Shown here: positions 1 to 11,250 of the stretch, piece by piece
How positions within the stretch are numbered: the stretch's first letter is position 1
Layout of the letters: each line of letters opens with the position of its first letter
Origin: Rhipidocladum racemiflorum
Taxonomy: Eukaryota; Streptophyta; Magnoliopsida; Poales; Poaceae
Assembly: GCA_036346355.1 (NCBI GenBank)
Contig: CM070575.1
Span: forward strand, 60,331,915 to 60,395,914
Reading direction: 5' to 3'
DNA length: 64,000 bases
The notes under the pieces: generated by a model
Database searches by the model: none
Told to the model about the DNA's origin: nothing
What the model saw: only the letters and a program-made list of their open reading frames with translations
Translations under genes and position numbers: made by a program

Positions 1-432
1 TGCATATAGTATATTAGCTTGCATTCTGTGCATGACTTGCTGAGTACCAAGTACTCACCCTTGCCTCAACACAATACCAGTTGAAGAGGAGACTACGCCA
101 GCTGAGGAGGAGGAATTCCAAGAGGATCCGTTTACTTAGGGATGCGAGCCCAGTCAGTTGCCTGTGGTATACTGGATGGCGCCACGATGTTACCTTATTT
201 GATTTTCCGCTGCTATTATTTCTCTTTTAATAAGTTTCGCCTTGCGAGGCATATATTTGTAACTTGACCATAAGGTCAAGTAACCAGTTTGGTTATTTAA
301 ATAAAGTACTTTATTGGTATCGAGTGGTATGATTGTGATATTTACCAATGTTAAGACTGTGTGCACTAGCGCGTTCCTGGACTAGTGTTGAATACACAGA
401 GGGTCCGGATTTGCAAATTCGGGGTCCCGACA
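1..432 (+). mobile_element. 5' LTR (LTR A), 3' end only, of Ty3 element E1
   Basis: This is the last 432 bp of a long LTR whose start lies left of the window. It ends in GGGTCCCGACA and is followed four bases later by a tRNA-iMet primer site. It matches the end of the LTR at 5623-8951, with scattered differences clustered at CTG/CAG trinucleotides. It carries the LTR A U5 signature: the CAAGTACTCACCC block, the TAACTTGACCATAAGG block and the TACACAGAGGGTCCGG block. Confidence 0.9.
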
Positions 433-436
433 GAGG

Positions 437-449
437 TGGTATCAGAGCC
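437..449 (+). other. Primer binding site (tRNA-iMet) of E1
   Basis: TGGTATCAGAGCC lies four bases after the LTR end. This is the standard plant initiator-tRNA-Met complement that primes minus-strand synthesis, and it fixes both the LTR boundary and the sense orientation of E1. Confidence 0.93.
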
Positions 450-1177
450 ATACTTGACTGTAGGCTCAACCCTAGCTAGAATGGTCGTAGTGAGGATAAA
501 ACCTATTTTCTAAAGCTAAAAATTTGTCAAGACAAGAAATGACATCTCAACTTATCCCCTTCTCTCTTTTCTTGTCTCTTGCTGAATTTCCCTTACCTTG
601 TCAACAATTTAAAAATTCCGAGTTCTTACGAAAAGCACTCTTGTGACAGATGGCGGGAAGCTCAAGAGTATGTGGCACACCTTCTACGAAGGATTGACGA
701 GTTGGAGATGACCTTGTACGGACTGCACTCCAGAGCCAAGATTTGAAAGTTACACGAGCCAGATCCGTGAGGAGTCGATCTCGATGAGGACATCGCTTCT
801 TCGACTACCACGAGAGGACACAAATCGCAGGACATGGCGATCGTTTCACGCTTATGCCACAAAGACCTGCATCTGTGCCGTGGAGGTTTTCTCGATGAGT
901 GAGCATAGGTTCTATAGTGAGACTCCTTCGCCGAGTCGCGTCATAGAAGAAAGAGTCACCCTTTAGGCGTTAGACTCCAGAGTTAATTCGATTTGGATTT
1001 GTTTGTTTGCTGAGTGTGCAGTATGTGTTGCAAGGCCCTTAGGCATTGTAAGCAGCCATACCAAGTTATTAATAATAAAGTTGGACCTTAAAGTTACACC
1101 TTTCGCCCCGAATAAGTTCCATATTACTTGTCTATTCTTGTTTCCCTCTCATCTCTAAACCTAGAGCAAATCGACAG
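450..1177 (+). other. Untranslated leader of E1
   Basis: About 730 bp separate the primer site from the gag start. No conserved protein is seen. Short open frames here (such as 784-966) have no recognisable domain. Elements of this clade often carry an extra ORF in this position; none is preserved here, in contrast to the element at 34074. Confidence 0.6.
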
Positions 1178-1915
1178 ATGGTGAATACCCATGGAAACTT
1201 TGGAAGCAATGGGAGTGGTTCTCGCCCAGCAGAAAACCCCAATGAGGGAGCACCAGCACCGCCACTGGATATGCAGAATTTTGGAGCATTTCTTGCTGCT
1301 CAGACTCAGTTGATGCATGCAATGATGCAACAAATGCAGCACGTCACTGCTCAGGCCGCTACTAATCAAGTTAATCAGGGACCACGCCAGAATACAAGGC
1401 TGTCAGAGTTCATGAGAACTCACCCACCCACTTTCTCTGGGAATGCCAATCCATTGGAGGCCGATGATTGGTTAAGATCAATCGAGAGGAAGCTACACAT
1501 AGCTCAATGCATAGGGAATGAGAAGGTACTTTACGCTTCTCATCACCGGAAGGAACAAATTACCGAATGGTGGGAGAACTTCGTACACGCAGAGAACCCT
1601 CAAGATATCACTTGGGAAGAGTTCACACCGCATTCCGACAAGATCACGTGCCTGAAGGAATCATGGACCTTAAGAAGGAGGAGTTCAGAGCATCAAGCAA
1701 GGTAATCACCGGTGGCCGACTACCCGAACAAGTTCACACAGCTAGCACGCTACGCACCTGAGGATGTAGCGACGGATAAATCCAGACAGTCTTGTTTTAT
1801 GAAGGGACTTAACTCAGGATTGCAAGTAGGGTTGATCACCCACACCTTTCCAGATTTCCAAGAGTTGGTGAATAAGGCGCTTATTCTTGAGGACAAGCGC
1901 AAGGAACTGGATTAG
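1178..1915 (+). pseudogene. gag: gag of Ty3/gypsy element E1 (frameshifted)
   Basis: Encodes the capsid region of a chromovirus Gag, the structural protein of the intracellular particle. The ATG at 1178 opens a frame with an N-terminal Q/M-rich stretch (MMQQMQHV), then the retrotransposon capsid core: PPTFSG, then ADDWLRSIERKL, then a W-W-E-N motif near residue 130. Around 1640-1700 the reading shifts to another frame (EGIMDLKKEEFRA) and then returns for YPNKFTQLARYAPEDV, so two roughly compensating frameshifts interrupt it. The downstream zinc knuckle near 2107-2150 has lost two of its ligands. It sits directly before the protease remnant, in the usual gag-pol order. A functional product is unlikely. 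The related gag at 35168 has the same core. Confidence 0.85.
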
Positions 1916-2242
1916 AACAGAAGCGCAGGATGCAACAAAGAAGAATCACGCCAGGAACGCAATACCGAGAGTTGCACCAAATCAATTCTTCGATTCCAAC
2001 CACGTAATGCAACAAGGACACCATCCTCAAAGCACCAAGACCTGTCAATCGTAACTACTGCACTTCGCCCGCTAGAAACACTACTCGAGCAATAGGAACC
2101 GTGAGACGCTGCTACAATCGCAACGAGCCAGACACTTCGCCAACAGCTTGTCCAAAGAAGACAGCAGGAGTGACCCCCGCCGCTTCAATCTAGGGACCAC
2201 CCAGCTAGGACGCCAAAGACCAGGAGCCACACCCTGCATCAG

Positions 2243-2720
2243 GTGAGAGGCCGAGTCAACCATGTCACCGCAGATGCACCTTTGCGAAATGCTACGGACG
2301 TCGTCTTGGGTAAGTTACTTGTTAACTCAAGACTGCACCTGCTTTGTTTGACTCGAGCTTCAGATTCGCTTGTTTCGCAAGGCTTTGCTACTAGAAATGA
2401 TTTGAGGATTGCAAGACTTAAGTGCATGCTTTTAGTTCAAACCCTGGTTCCGAACTCCGAACGAAAGTAGGATGTTCCGGGTGAGAATACTGATAGGTGG
2501 AATAGAGTTCCTAGCAAACCTTATAATTTTGGAGACCTGCACCTTAGACGTCATATTGGGAATGGATTGGTTATCCAAGCACAAGGCCGTATTGGATTGT
2601 GGACGAAGGACTATCTCGATTGAGAGCCCGTGTGGGAAGAAAGTGGAATTTCAAGCCACCGCAAAGGTGAGAGATGGGCAGCTGATGGTTAACAGTACCA
2701 AGGCAATCAGCATAGAGGAT
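2243..2720 (+). pseudogene. Aspartic protease remnant of E1 pol
   Basis: A retropepsin remnant that would have processed the Gag-Pol polyprotein. The N-terminal beta strand (VVLGKLLVNS) and the C-terminal flap region (LDVILGMDWLSKHKAVLDC, 2548-2604) are clear, the latter being the typical Ty3 'GMDWL' block. The catalytic D-[ST]-G loop between them is not readable in frame; the equivalent stretch around 2345-2380 is frameshifted. The domain is therefore inactive as written. It precedes the RT remnant in the expected Ty3 order. Confidence 0.78.
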
Positions 2721-2849
2721 GTCTCAAGAGTGAATGAGTACCCGATGTTTTTCCCGAAGATCTACCTCGGTATGCCGCTACAGGACATAGAATTTGTAAT
2801 AGAGCTTGTACTGCACAAGACCGATAGCAAAGAGACCCTATCGGATGTC

Positions 2850-3590
2850 CACCGAGGAGTTGGTAGAGATGAAGAAACAAATAGAAGAGTTAATGGAGAA
2901 AGGATTTATCGTGCCAAGCTCGTCGCCGTGGGGAGCACCGCTTTATTTGTCAAGAAGAAGGACGGAGTTTCAGGATGTGCATTGACTACCGTGCACTCAA
3001 CGAAGTCACCGTGAAGAATAAGTATCCGCTACCCCGGATCGATGATTTGTTTGATCAGTTGAGAGGAGCCGAGTTTTCTCCAAGATTGATCTCGAGATCG
3101 ATACCATCGCTGAAGATCCGATCGTAAGATATTCAAGATCGCATTCTCGCCAAGATATGGACATTACGAGTTTACAGCTATGTCCTTTGGGCATTTAACG
3201 AATCGCCACTTATTTCATGAATATGATGAATAAGGTGTTCATGGAATATTTGGACAAGTTTGTCGTCGTGTTCATAGACGATATCCTAATCTACTCCAAG
3301 ACAGAGGATGAACATGCCGAACACTTAAGGCGAGTTTTGGAAAAGCCGAGGAACAAAGAACTTTTCGCCAAGTTCAAGCAAGTGTGATTTTTGGAAGGAC
3401 AAGGTGGAGTTTCTTGGACATGTAATGACCGCAGTATGAGTCGCCAGAGATCCAAGCAAGGTAGAAGCTGTGTTACATTGGGAGCAAACCAAGATCGTGA
3501 CCCAGATTCGAGTTTCCTTGGAATGGCAGGATACTACCGCCGTTTCATCGAAGGCTTTTTGACAATTGCGAAACCTCTACGCAATCGCTA
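2850..3590 (+). pseudogene. Reverse transcriptase remnant of E1 pol
   Basis: The RT palm and fingers of a Ty3/gypsy element, split over several frames. Recognisable pieces are FVKKKDGV at 2946, the KNKYPLPRIDDLFDQL block at 3013-3060, the catalytic F-I-D-D box at 3271-3282 followed by ILIYSKTEDEHAEHL, and the thumb/connection block FLGMAGYYRRFIEGF at 3511-3555. The stretch between 3065 and 3235, which should carry the first catalytic aspartate (the DL-SGYHQ region), is broken by small indels and stops. The YxDD-type box is kept although the gene is dead. RNase H follows immediately. Confidence 0.85.
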
Positions 3591-3606
3591 AAGAAGGAAA
3601 AGAAGT

Positions 3607-4030
3607 TTGCATGGACGCTGTAATGTGAGAAAGGATTTCAGAGTCAAGAAGCGATTGACATCAAGACCGGTGTTAGTTCTACCGGATGTTGCTCAAAGCT
3701 TCGATATTTATTGTGACGACGCGCCAAGGACTTGGATGTGTGCCGATGCAGAATGGAAAGGTCGCCGCTATGCATCAAGGCAGTTGAGGCCGCATGAGGA
3801 AAATTATCCGACGCATGACTTAGAGTTAGCTGCCGTAGTGCATGCCTTGAAGATATGGCGTCACTATCTGATTGGAAACAGATGTGAAGTGTATACGGAT
3901 CATAAGAGTTTTAAGTACATATTCACCCAATGGATCTCGAATATGAGGCAGAGGAGATGGTTAGAGTTAATCAAGGACTACAATGTTGGAATCCATTACC
4001 ATCCCTGAAGGCCAACGTAGTAGCCGATGC
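3607..4030 (+). pseudogene. RNase H remnant of E1 pol
   Basis: RNase H domain of the Ty3 polyprotein, which degrades template RNA during reverse transcription. A single open stretch (to 4008) keeps PVLVLPDVAQSFDIYCD with the first aspartate, SRQLRPHEENYPTHDLEL with the catalytic glutamate region, YTDHKSFKYIF with the third acidic residue, and RRWLELIKDYNVGIHYHP. The segment after IYCD is scrambled by a frameshift where the family normally has a glycine-rich turn. The expected junction with integrase follows at about 4016-4040 and is out of frame. Confidence 0.82.
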
Positions 4031-4185
4031 CCCGAGCCTGAAAAGCCATACCGTGAGTACGTTGCTAGCCACAAGTCGTGATGAGTTATGTGAGGATTTT
4101 CGAAAATGATGATTGAGGTTGTACCTAGCGGATTCTTGGCCACATTAGAAGTAAAGCCTACCCTAGAGGATCAGATCCGAGAAGG

Positions 4186-5250
4186 ATGTATGATGATGAC
4201 AAGATCCGCAGGATTAAGTTCATCAAGGAGGAAGGCAAGGCAGAGGACTTCAAGTTGGATGAGCAAGGCACGTTGTGGATGAAGGATCGCATTTGTGTGC
4301 CTAACAAAAAGGAGTTAAAGCAACTGATTTTGGAAGAAGCCCATGACTCTAAGTACTCAATTCATCCCGAAGCGCCAGGATGTATCGTGATCTCAAGGAG
4401 AGATTCTCGTGGCCGAGTATGAAACGTGAAGTTGCCGAGCATGTTGCATTGTGCGACGATGCCGCAGAGTCAAGGCAATGCATCGTAGACCAGCAGGATT
4501 GCTACAACCGCTGAAAGTACCCGAGTGGAAGTGGGAGGAAATCGGAATGGATTTCATTACCGGTTTGCCGAAGACTCAAGGAGGTTATGACTCCATATGG
4601 GTTATAGTGGATCGCTTGACTAAAGTAGCCCATTTTATCCCCGTGAAGACCACTTACTCTGAGATAAATTAGCATTATACATGACCAGATTGTCTGCTTG
4701 CACGGAGTGCCCAAGAGGATTGTATCGGACAGAGGAACCCAATTTACCTCAAGGTTCGGAATAAGTTGCATGAAGCCATGGGAACCCGCTTGAACTTCAA
4801 GATGCCTTATCATCCATGCATCGGATGGACAGATCAAAGAGTCAACCAGATTCTCGAGGATATGCTAAGAGCTTGTGCATTAGCTTATGCTACCTCTTGG
4901 GATAAGAGTTTGCCGTATGCCGAAGTTTAGTTACAACAATAGTTATCAAGCTAGTTTACAGATGTCACCTTTGAGGCATCAGATGGTCGACTCTCGCTTG
5001 ACGCCATTGAATTGGAATGAGACCGCGAGCGCCGTGTCTTTGGGCCTCGATATTCTTCAAGAGGTCAAGAGCAGACGCCATGATTAGGGAAAGGTTGAAG
5101 ATAGCCCAATCTCGATGTAAGAGTTATGTCGACAATCGTCGCCGAGACTTGAGTTTTGAACCGTAAGACTTTGTATACCTCGTAGTTACGCCTCTCGGGG
5201 GAGTTAAGAGGTTCCATGCCAAAGGGAAACTTGCACCTGCTATGTTGGAC
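4186..5250 (+). pseudogene. Integrase remnant of E1 pol
   Basis: Integrase of a Ty3/gypsy chromovirus, broken into at least four frames. Visible pieces: the N-terminal zinc-binding region (LKQLILEEAHDSKYSIHP, 4312-4365), the core start (EWKWEEIGMDFITGLPK, 4522-4572) with the first catalytic aspartate in WVIVDRLTKVAHF (about 4598-4635), the second aspartate region (VSDRGTQF, about 4726-4750) in another frame, and the NQILEDMLRACAL region near 4850. Stop codons and shifts separate them all. The same segment is present antisense at 10556-11115, where it is similarly decayed. Confidence 0.82.
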
Positions 5251-5261
5251 CATTTAAGGTT

Positions 5262-5579
5262 TTGAGCCGCAGAGGCGAAGTTGCTTATCAGCTGGAGTTG
5301 CCGCAGTTGTTGGCAGGAGTGCATGACGTATTCCATGTGTCCCAGCTAAAGAAGTGTCTCCGAGTTCCTGAGGAACAGACACCGCTAGAGTCAATTGAGT
5401 TGCAAGAGGATTTGACTTATAAGGAGTATCCCGTGAGGATTCTAGACACAATGGATCGAGAAACTAGAAACAAGTCAACCTGCTTCAGAGAGTTCAAAGG
5501 AGCAACCATGAAGAAAGCGGTCGACTTGGGAGCTGAAGAGGATTTGAAGAAAGAGTTTCCAAACCTATTCTCAGAGTGA
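5262..5579 (+). pseudogene. Integrase C-terminus and degraded chromodomain of E1
   Basis: The end of pol: integrase GPY/F-like barrel (EVAYQLELP, VHDVFHVSQLKKCLRVP), then a linker and the chromodomain that in Tekay-type chromoviruses is thought to steer integration toward heterochromatin. The chromodomain opens correctly (YPVRILDTMDRETR) but the middle, normally an aromatic cage with a W-S-N-H block, is replaced by a frameshifted sequence; the family ending EEDLKKEFPNLFSE returns before the stop at 5577-5579. About 30 bp separate the stop from the polypurine tract, as expected for the end of the coding region. Confidence 0.82.
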
Positions 5580-5608
5580 GCCCTAAATCTGTGGGACGAG
5601 ATTCTATT

Positions 5609-5620
5609 AAGGGGGGGAGG
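5609..5620 (+). other. Polypurine tract of E1
   Basis: AAGGGGGGGAGG lies two bases before the 3' LTR. It is the plus-strand primer and marks the interior/LTR boundary. Confidence 0.9.
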
Positions 5621-6031
5621 TTTGTAACACCCCAAAATTTTGCTTTTCTTGAATTCATGTGTGATTTGGCACTTTGGTGAATTTTTGGAATTTTCTGGAA
5701 TTTATTTGGATTTATTTGGAATTTATTTGAATTTATTCCATTTTGAAATAATTAAAGAATTTAATTTTGCAAATAAAATTTTGTTGGAAATATTTTATTT
5801 GAGTCCAAAATGATCCAAAATATTTTCCAGAATTTTTCTGGAATTTTTCGGAGTCTTTTGATATTTTTAATGAATTAAATGAATTACTGGGAATTATTTT
5901 GAATATTAAAATCGCCGGTTTAGTATCGTTTCCTCGGTCCGAAGTCGGACTCGAGTCCGACCGAACCCGACCGAGCCACTTGATTCGGTCGAACCGGCCG
6001 TCGTATAACCCTAACTCCTAATGCGATTTGA

Positions 6032-6053
6032 CCGTTGGATCCGCATCCAACGG
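6032..6053. repeat. Inverted repeat CCGTTGGAT / ATCCAACGG in LTR A
   Basis: A 9-bp perfect stem with a 4-base loop (CCGC). It is the first of a family of similar palindromes that recur in every LTR A copy in the window, often followed within about 20 bases by a GCCACG or similar block. Confidence 0.85.
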
Positions 6054-6208
6054 CTGGGAGGTCTCCGCGTCACCCGTGCGTGCGTACCGCCTGATCCGGG
6101 ACGCGTGTATGCACATGATGCAGCCACGTAGCGCCGCCCGACTCCGCCGCGGACTCGGACTCGCCGCCACAGAGGGATTAGGGTTGCGGATTTCGCGCAA
6201 TCACGGGC

Positions 6209-6216
6209 TATTTAAT
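6209..6216 (+). promoter_or_regulatory. TATA-like box of LTR A
   Basis: TATTTAAT about 587 bp into the LTR. TATA-like AT blocks sit at equivalent offsets in the other copies: 9401-9408 (antisense, +610), 38317-38324 (+631) and 44170-44178 (+625). Each is an AT island in GC-rich sequence, which fits an LTR promoter. Confidence 0.5.
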
Positions 6217-7029
6217 GCCCGGAGCACCGGTTCGCCCTTGCCTCGCGCACAATTTTCCCACCGCCACCTCCTGCTGGCCCCGCTGCGGCCCGCGATTCCT
6301 CGCCGGTTGCTTAGCGCCGCTGGTTTTGGTCACCACTACGCCGTTGAGCCACCTCCGCCGCACCCAAGCCCCGATCCGTGATCCCCGGACCGAGACGCAC
6401 CGACCCCGACTACTTCCTTCGCCGGATCTGCTCCGTGGCGCCGTCCCGTGTGTCGTCATCCTCAAGTCCGGCCAGACCTCGTCAACCAGTGCCGCCGCGA
6501 CCCCGCGAAGCCTGTCCGCCGTCCGATCTCCATCCGACGCTCAAGGTGAGGCCACGTTTTTTTTTCCTGTAGAGGCTTAGATGCACTTTGGGCCGTTAGA
6601 TCTAGAATTAACGGCTCGGGTTGGATCGCGTTTAACGCTAGGGTTTTGTTAGCCGCCGTCCGATCGGGATTCGAGGGTGAGGATGCACCCACGTGTCTTA
6701 GCCCGGATCATGCCACGTCCCCGGTGCTCGCCGCAACGTGGGATTGATCCAAGCCGTTGAAATTTGAACGAACGGTCAGATCGCATCGAACCCGAGCCTG
6801 TGCTTGCGTGCGCGTCGCCGACATGCGGGGCCCACCTGTCAGCCTCACCCGAGCTGTGGACCGGGTCCACCGTGGACCAAACCGCGCCGTGGGCTGAGCC
6901 CATGAGCCTACCGACGCCACCACCAATCAGAGCGACACGTGTCTATGCCGACGCAATAATTAATTTCCAAAAGAAAATGATTTATTAATTCGAATTAAAG
7001 ATTTGATTTTGTTTCAAACTTCAAACGCT

Positions 7030-7218
7030 TATAACTTTTGCGTTTCAACTCCGATTTGAGTGATTCAAATTTCTAAATTTGTATAAAATTCAGATCTACT
7101 CAAATATGAATTTTATTTAATTTTTGGACTAAAGTTTTTCTCTGTAATATTATTTAATTGATTATTTAAACTTTAATAAATCATAACTTTTGCATTTTAA
7201 CTCCGATTTGAACGATTC
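7030..7218 (+). repeat. Internal direct repeat in LTR A
   Basis: Two copies of a roughly 37-bp block (ATAACTTTTGCGTTTCAAC... at 7030 and ATAACTTTTGCATTTTAAC... at 7182), each followed by CTCCGATTTG and a GATTC step. The pair recurs in both solo LTRs (about 39276 and 39429; about 45135 and 45287). A related block (CATAACTTCTCCGTCCG...) occurs in LTR C. Confidence 0.75.
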
Positions 7219-8951
7219 CAGTTCCTAAAAATCCAGAAAATTATGTTCTCTCTGTTTATGGATTTTATTTGGAGTTTTGGGATGTTTTTGCCTATTGTTT
7301 ATTGGTGTATTGCTATTTGCACGCTTTACGAGTAGACGTTGAAGTGCCGTAAGGATTCGAAGGAGAAGTGTTGACTCAGGATCCAACTCAAGACCAAGAA
7401 CAAGTACTCTTTGAAGGCAAGTTATGCTTTGACCATATTGATCCCATTTTGAAACCTATTTTGATTTAAACTATTGCATGCTAGTTCAATTAGAAAAATA
7501 CTTTGTTTAAACCTGGGGGTTAGATAAATACCAATTTGCTATATGACACCTTGATTACTTAAGTATGTGCCATGACCCTTTGTCACCCTAGTTGTGGATT
7601 ACTAGTTGGACATTATTAAATTGCCAACATGGGTTATAGACCGTTGTAGTATACTGCTTAGACCTGCTACGTGCTCATGACATGGTTTTGGACAATCAAA
7701 TGTTAATATTGACTTAATGATATATTGAACCTGTTTTGCGATAAGTATCATGTGATGTTGATGGCACGTGGTGCATGGTAATCAACTGGGGTTTGATAAA
7801 CAGCTGATCGGCATTTGGCAAGAGTAATCAGTGGGCCGATTGTGGCATTGGGGATGTTGATTTGGTTCTTCTGTAGTCTTGCCCTGGTCACTCTAAGGAC
7901 TTAACCTTGCAAGCCTTTGAACTGGGTCATACTTGCAACCACATGGCTGGAATGGGACGGCCCTAGTTGACTAAGTCGCTAAGGACTCACTTGTGGAGCC
8001 TCAGGGTGTCAATTACACCGTTTGTGTGATTGTATCGGGGAGCGACGTGGTCGTGGGCCGATACCCATCTAACGGTGTGTTGGTCCCATACTTCGCCTTG
8101 GCTAAGGGAAGGGATGGTGTAGAGCACGAACCGGAGAGGACCACCTGTGTTGTTTGAGGCTTCCGAAAGGCTTTGTTACGGGAACTCGCCTTTGTGGTGT
8201 TTGACTGTATCTTGTGGGTAAAGTGCATAACCTCTGCAGAGTGTAGAATCTATTTAAATAGCCGTGTCCACGGTACTGGACATCGCTCGGGAATTACAGT
8301 CAAGGGTTAGATTTTCTCAAAAATAACTTTGGTTTGAAAGGTTGGTTTGGTTTAATAATGAAGATGATGGAAATATGGTTTAGGATGGGGAAAATGTTTA
8401 TTAAATTTCTTGAAAAGTTATTTACGCTTTACTTATTTCTACTGCTTTCGAATCTACTTATATTACTTGTCAAATGTCATTTCGCAAATATACCTTGAGC
8501 TATTCCTTTGTACCAAGCCATGCATATAGTATATTAGCTTGCATTCTCAGGCATGACTTGTCGAGTACCAAGTACTCACCCTTGCCTCAACACAATACCG
8601 CTTGAAGAGGAGACTACGCCACCGAGGAGGAGGAATTCCAAGAGGATCCGCTTACTTAGGGATGCGAGCCCAACTGCCTCGTGGTATAATCGGATGGCGC
8701 CACGATGTTACCTTATTTGATTTTCCGCCGCTATTATTTCTCTTTTAATAAGTTTCGCCTTGCGAGGCATATATTTGTAACTTGACCATAAGGTCAAGTA
8801 ACCGATTGGTTATTTAAATAAAGTACTTTATTTGTATCGAGTGGTATGATTGTGATATTTACCAATGTTAAGATCAGGTGCACTAAGCGCTGCTCCTGGA
8901 CTAGTGCTGAATACACAGAGGGTCCGGATTTGCAAATTCGGGGTCCCGACA

Positions 8952-10017
8952 TAGATCCACCCTAGGTTAACGCAGTTTCCAGCACGTGACGATCGTGGGC
9001 CGTTGGATCTTGATCCAACGGTCCAGATCCGATCTAGTTTAAGGAGTTTGGGTTGCACGTGGGCTCACCGTGGATCGCCGGATCTTGATCGGACGGCCGA
9101 GGACCTTTCGCGGTGACGATGGCGTCGCGGCGGGCTTGGTGCACCGGAGGCGGGACGGCGACCAAGGGCGCGGCGCTACGGGCTCCTCCGGCGACGTGCG
9201 TGGTCACGCTCGAATCGCCCTGGCTCGGATCCGGATCTGGCCTCCTTCTTCTCGAGCGACGACGGACGGCGGAAGGTGAAAAAACCAACACAAGACCCTA
9301 AGCTACTACGGCGAGCAATCCCGGCAAGCGGCGCCGCTAGGGTTTAGCGAGCTAGGGCAAAAGTAGCGCGGGTCACGGCGGTCCTGGGGCAGGATCCGGC
9401 TTTAAATAGCCTCGGCTTCGCTCAATCCGTAATCCTAACGGATGCGGCGGAGGACGGCGGCGCGGCGTCCGATCCGGACGGGCGAAGACGACGACCATGG
9501 CCGTACACGTGTCCGATCAACGCCACGATCGCCAGCGCCGACGGGTCCGAGCCGACACGGCTTGGGTCGGGCGATCCAATCCGATCGTTGATCCCGATCC
9601 AACGGCCAGGATCGATCGGGGTTAAGAACGGGTTTGGTTGAGTCAATCGCTCGGTCGGGTTCGGCCTGACTCGAACTCGAGTCCGACTCGGCTCTGGCCG
9701 ATGAACAAGATACAAACCCACTCGCATTTTCCAGCGATTAAATAATTAAAATAATTCCGATAATTCATTTAATTCATTAAAAATAGCAAAATACTGAAAA
9801 ATTCCAAAAATTCGAAAATATTTTAGGTATTTGGGACTCAAATAAAATATTTCCAACAAAATTTTATTTGCAAAATTAAATTCTTTAATTATTTCAAAAT
9901 GGAATAAATTCAAATAACTTCCAAATAAATCCAAATAAATTCCAGAAAATTCCAAAAATTCACCAAAGTGCCAAATCACACATGAATTTAAGAAAAGCAA
10001 AATTTTGGGGTGTTACA
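8952..10017 (-). mobile_element. Antisense LTR A fragment (first 1.07 kb)
   Basis: Reading on the minus strand from 10017, it starts TGTAACACCCC and follows LTR A through its AT-rich start, the 9401-9408 TATA-like box and a perfect 10-bp-stem palindrome at 9000-9021. It stops exactly where the E1 3' LTR ends, so E1 most likely inserted into it and the rest lies left of the window. It is joined at its start to a polypurine tract and pol end, so it is the 3' LTR of the antisense element. Confidence 0.88.
9000..9021. repeat. Perfect palindrome CCGTTGGATC / GATCCAACGG
   Basis: 10-bp arms with a 2-base loop (TT), in the antisense LTR A fragment. Same family as 6032-6053, 43958-43979 and 44569-44590. 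Confidence 0.85.
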
Positions 10018-11115
10018 AACCTCCCCCCTTAATAGAATCTCGTCCCCGAGATTCAGGCTCACTACGTAATAGGTTTGGAAACTCTTTCTTCAAATCCTCT
10101 TCAAGGCCCTAAGTCGCTTCGCTTTCTTCATGGTTGCTCCACTGAACTCTACAGAAACGGGTTGACTTGTTTCTGGTTTCTCGATACATTGTGTCTAGAA
10201 TCCTCACGGGATGCTCCTTATAAGTCAAATCCTCTTGCAACTCAATTGACTCTAGCGGTGTCTGCTCTCGTGAACTCGGAGACACTCCTTCAACTGGGAC
10301 ACATGGAATACGCCATGCACTCGCCAACGATCGCGGCAACTCCAAATGATAAGCAACTTCGCCTCTGCGGCTCAAAACCTTAAATGGTCCAACATAACGG
10401 GTGCGAAGTTTCCCTTTGGCATGGAACCTCTTAACTCCCCGAGAGGCGAACTCGAGGTATACAAAGTCGTCTGGTTCAAAACTCAAATCCTCGCGACGAT
10501 TATCAAGATAACTCTTCTGCCGAGATTGGGCGATCTTCAACCTTTCCCTAATCATGGCGACCGCTCTTCACCTCCTCAAGAATATCAGGCCAAGACACGG
10601 CGCCGCCGGTCTCATTCCAATTCAATGGCGTCCGACAGTGGTCGACCATACAAAGGCCTCAAAAGGTGACATCTCAGAAACTAGCCTCGATAACTATTGT
10701 TGTAATCGAACTCGGCATACGGCAAACTCTTATCCCAAGAGGTAGCATAAGCTAATGCACAAGCTCTCAACATATCCTCCAGACCGGTTGACTCTTTCGG
10801 CCTGGCTCCATCCGCCTGCGGATGATAAGGCACATCTTGAAGTTCAAACGGGTTCCCATGGCTTCATGCAACTTATTCCGTAACCTTGAGGTAAATTGGG
10901 TACCTCTGTCCGATACAATCCTCTTTGGCACTCCGCAAACAGACAATCCTGATCATGTACACTCGCTAATTTATCTCCGAGTAAGTGGTCTTCACGGGGA
11001 TAAAATGGGCTACTTTAGTCAAGCGATCCACTATAACCCATATGGAGTCATAACCTCCTTGAGTCTTCGGCAAACCGGTAATGAAATCCATTCCGATTTC
11101 CTCCCACTTCCACTA
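10018..11115 (-). pseudogene. Antisense integrase and chromodomain remnant
   Basis: Read on the minus strand, this is the end of a Ty3 pol nearly colinear with 4530-5622 of E1: the integrase core start near 11110, the second-aspartate region near 10900, the zinc-independent C-terminal barrel in the open frame 10109-10555 (IAQSRQKSYLDNRREDLSF, KFHAKGKLRTRYVGPFKVL-like order, then LESIELQEDLTYKEHPV) and a chromodomain that keeps the QWSNHEE block lost from E1. A polypurine tract (minus strand, about 10020-10031) precedes the LTR. Similarity to E1 stops abruptly at about 11115, in the codons just before the integrase core, where a tandem repeat follows. Stops and shifts are present; not functional. 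Confidence 0.83.
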
Positions 11116-11132
11116 CAACTCTGCTACTGCGG

Positions 11133-11250
11133 CGTGGAGAGGACGATCCGTAGCGAGGACGATCCGTGGCGAGGACGATCCGCGGCGACGATCCGCAGCG
11201 AGGACGATCCACGGTAAGGACGATCCACGCCGAGAACGATCCACTACAAC
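11133..11250. repeat. Tandem repeat of about 15 bp (GAGGACGATCCGYGG)
   Basis: About eight imperfect units built on GGACGATCC. It lies exactly between the integrase remnant and the unrelated-looking gag segment, so it marks or may have caused a chimeric junction. Confidence 0.85.

Larger units (their letters stand above)
5623..8951 (+). mobile_element. 3' LTR (LTR A) of E1, 3.3 kb
   Basis: Begins TGTAACACCCC after the polypurine tract and ends GGGTCCCGACA. It is AT-rich for the first 300 bp (repeated GGAATTTATTTGGA-like steps), GC-rich at about 5935-6960, AT-rich again, and then has the U5 end that matches 1-432. Two solo copies (37687-41202, 43546-47037) and an antisense piece (8952-10017) share this architecture. 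Open frames at 6028-6580 and 6708-6988 lie in the GC-rich part, are not kept in the other copies and are not taken as genes. Confidence 0.92.

Noticed and set aside
437..449. TGGTATCAGAGCC considered as part of a tRNA gene
   Set aside because: Only the 3' complement is present, always a few bases from an LTR end; these are primer binding sites.
6028..6580. Overlapping open frames of 117-121 residues in the GC-rich part of the E1 3' LTR
   Set aside because: Not conserved in the solo LTR A copies, no domain, and composition-driven (GC-rich leader).
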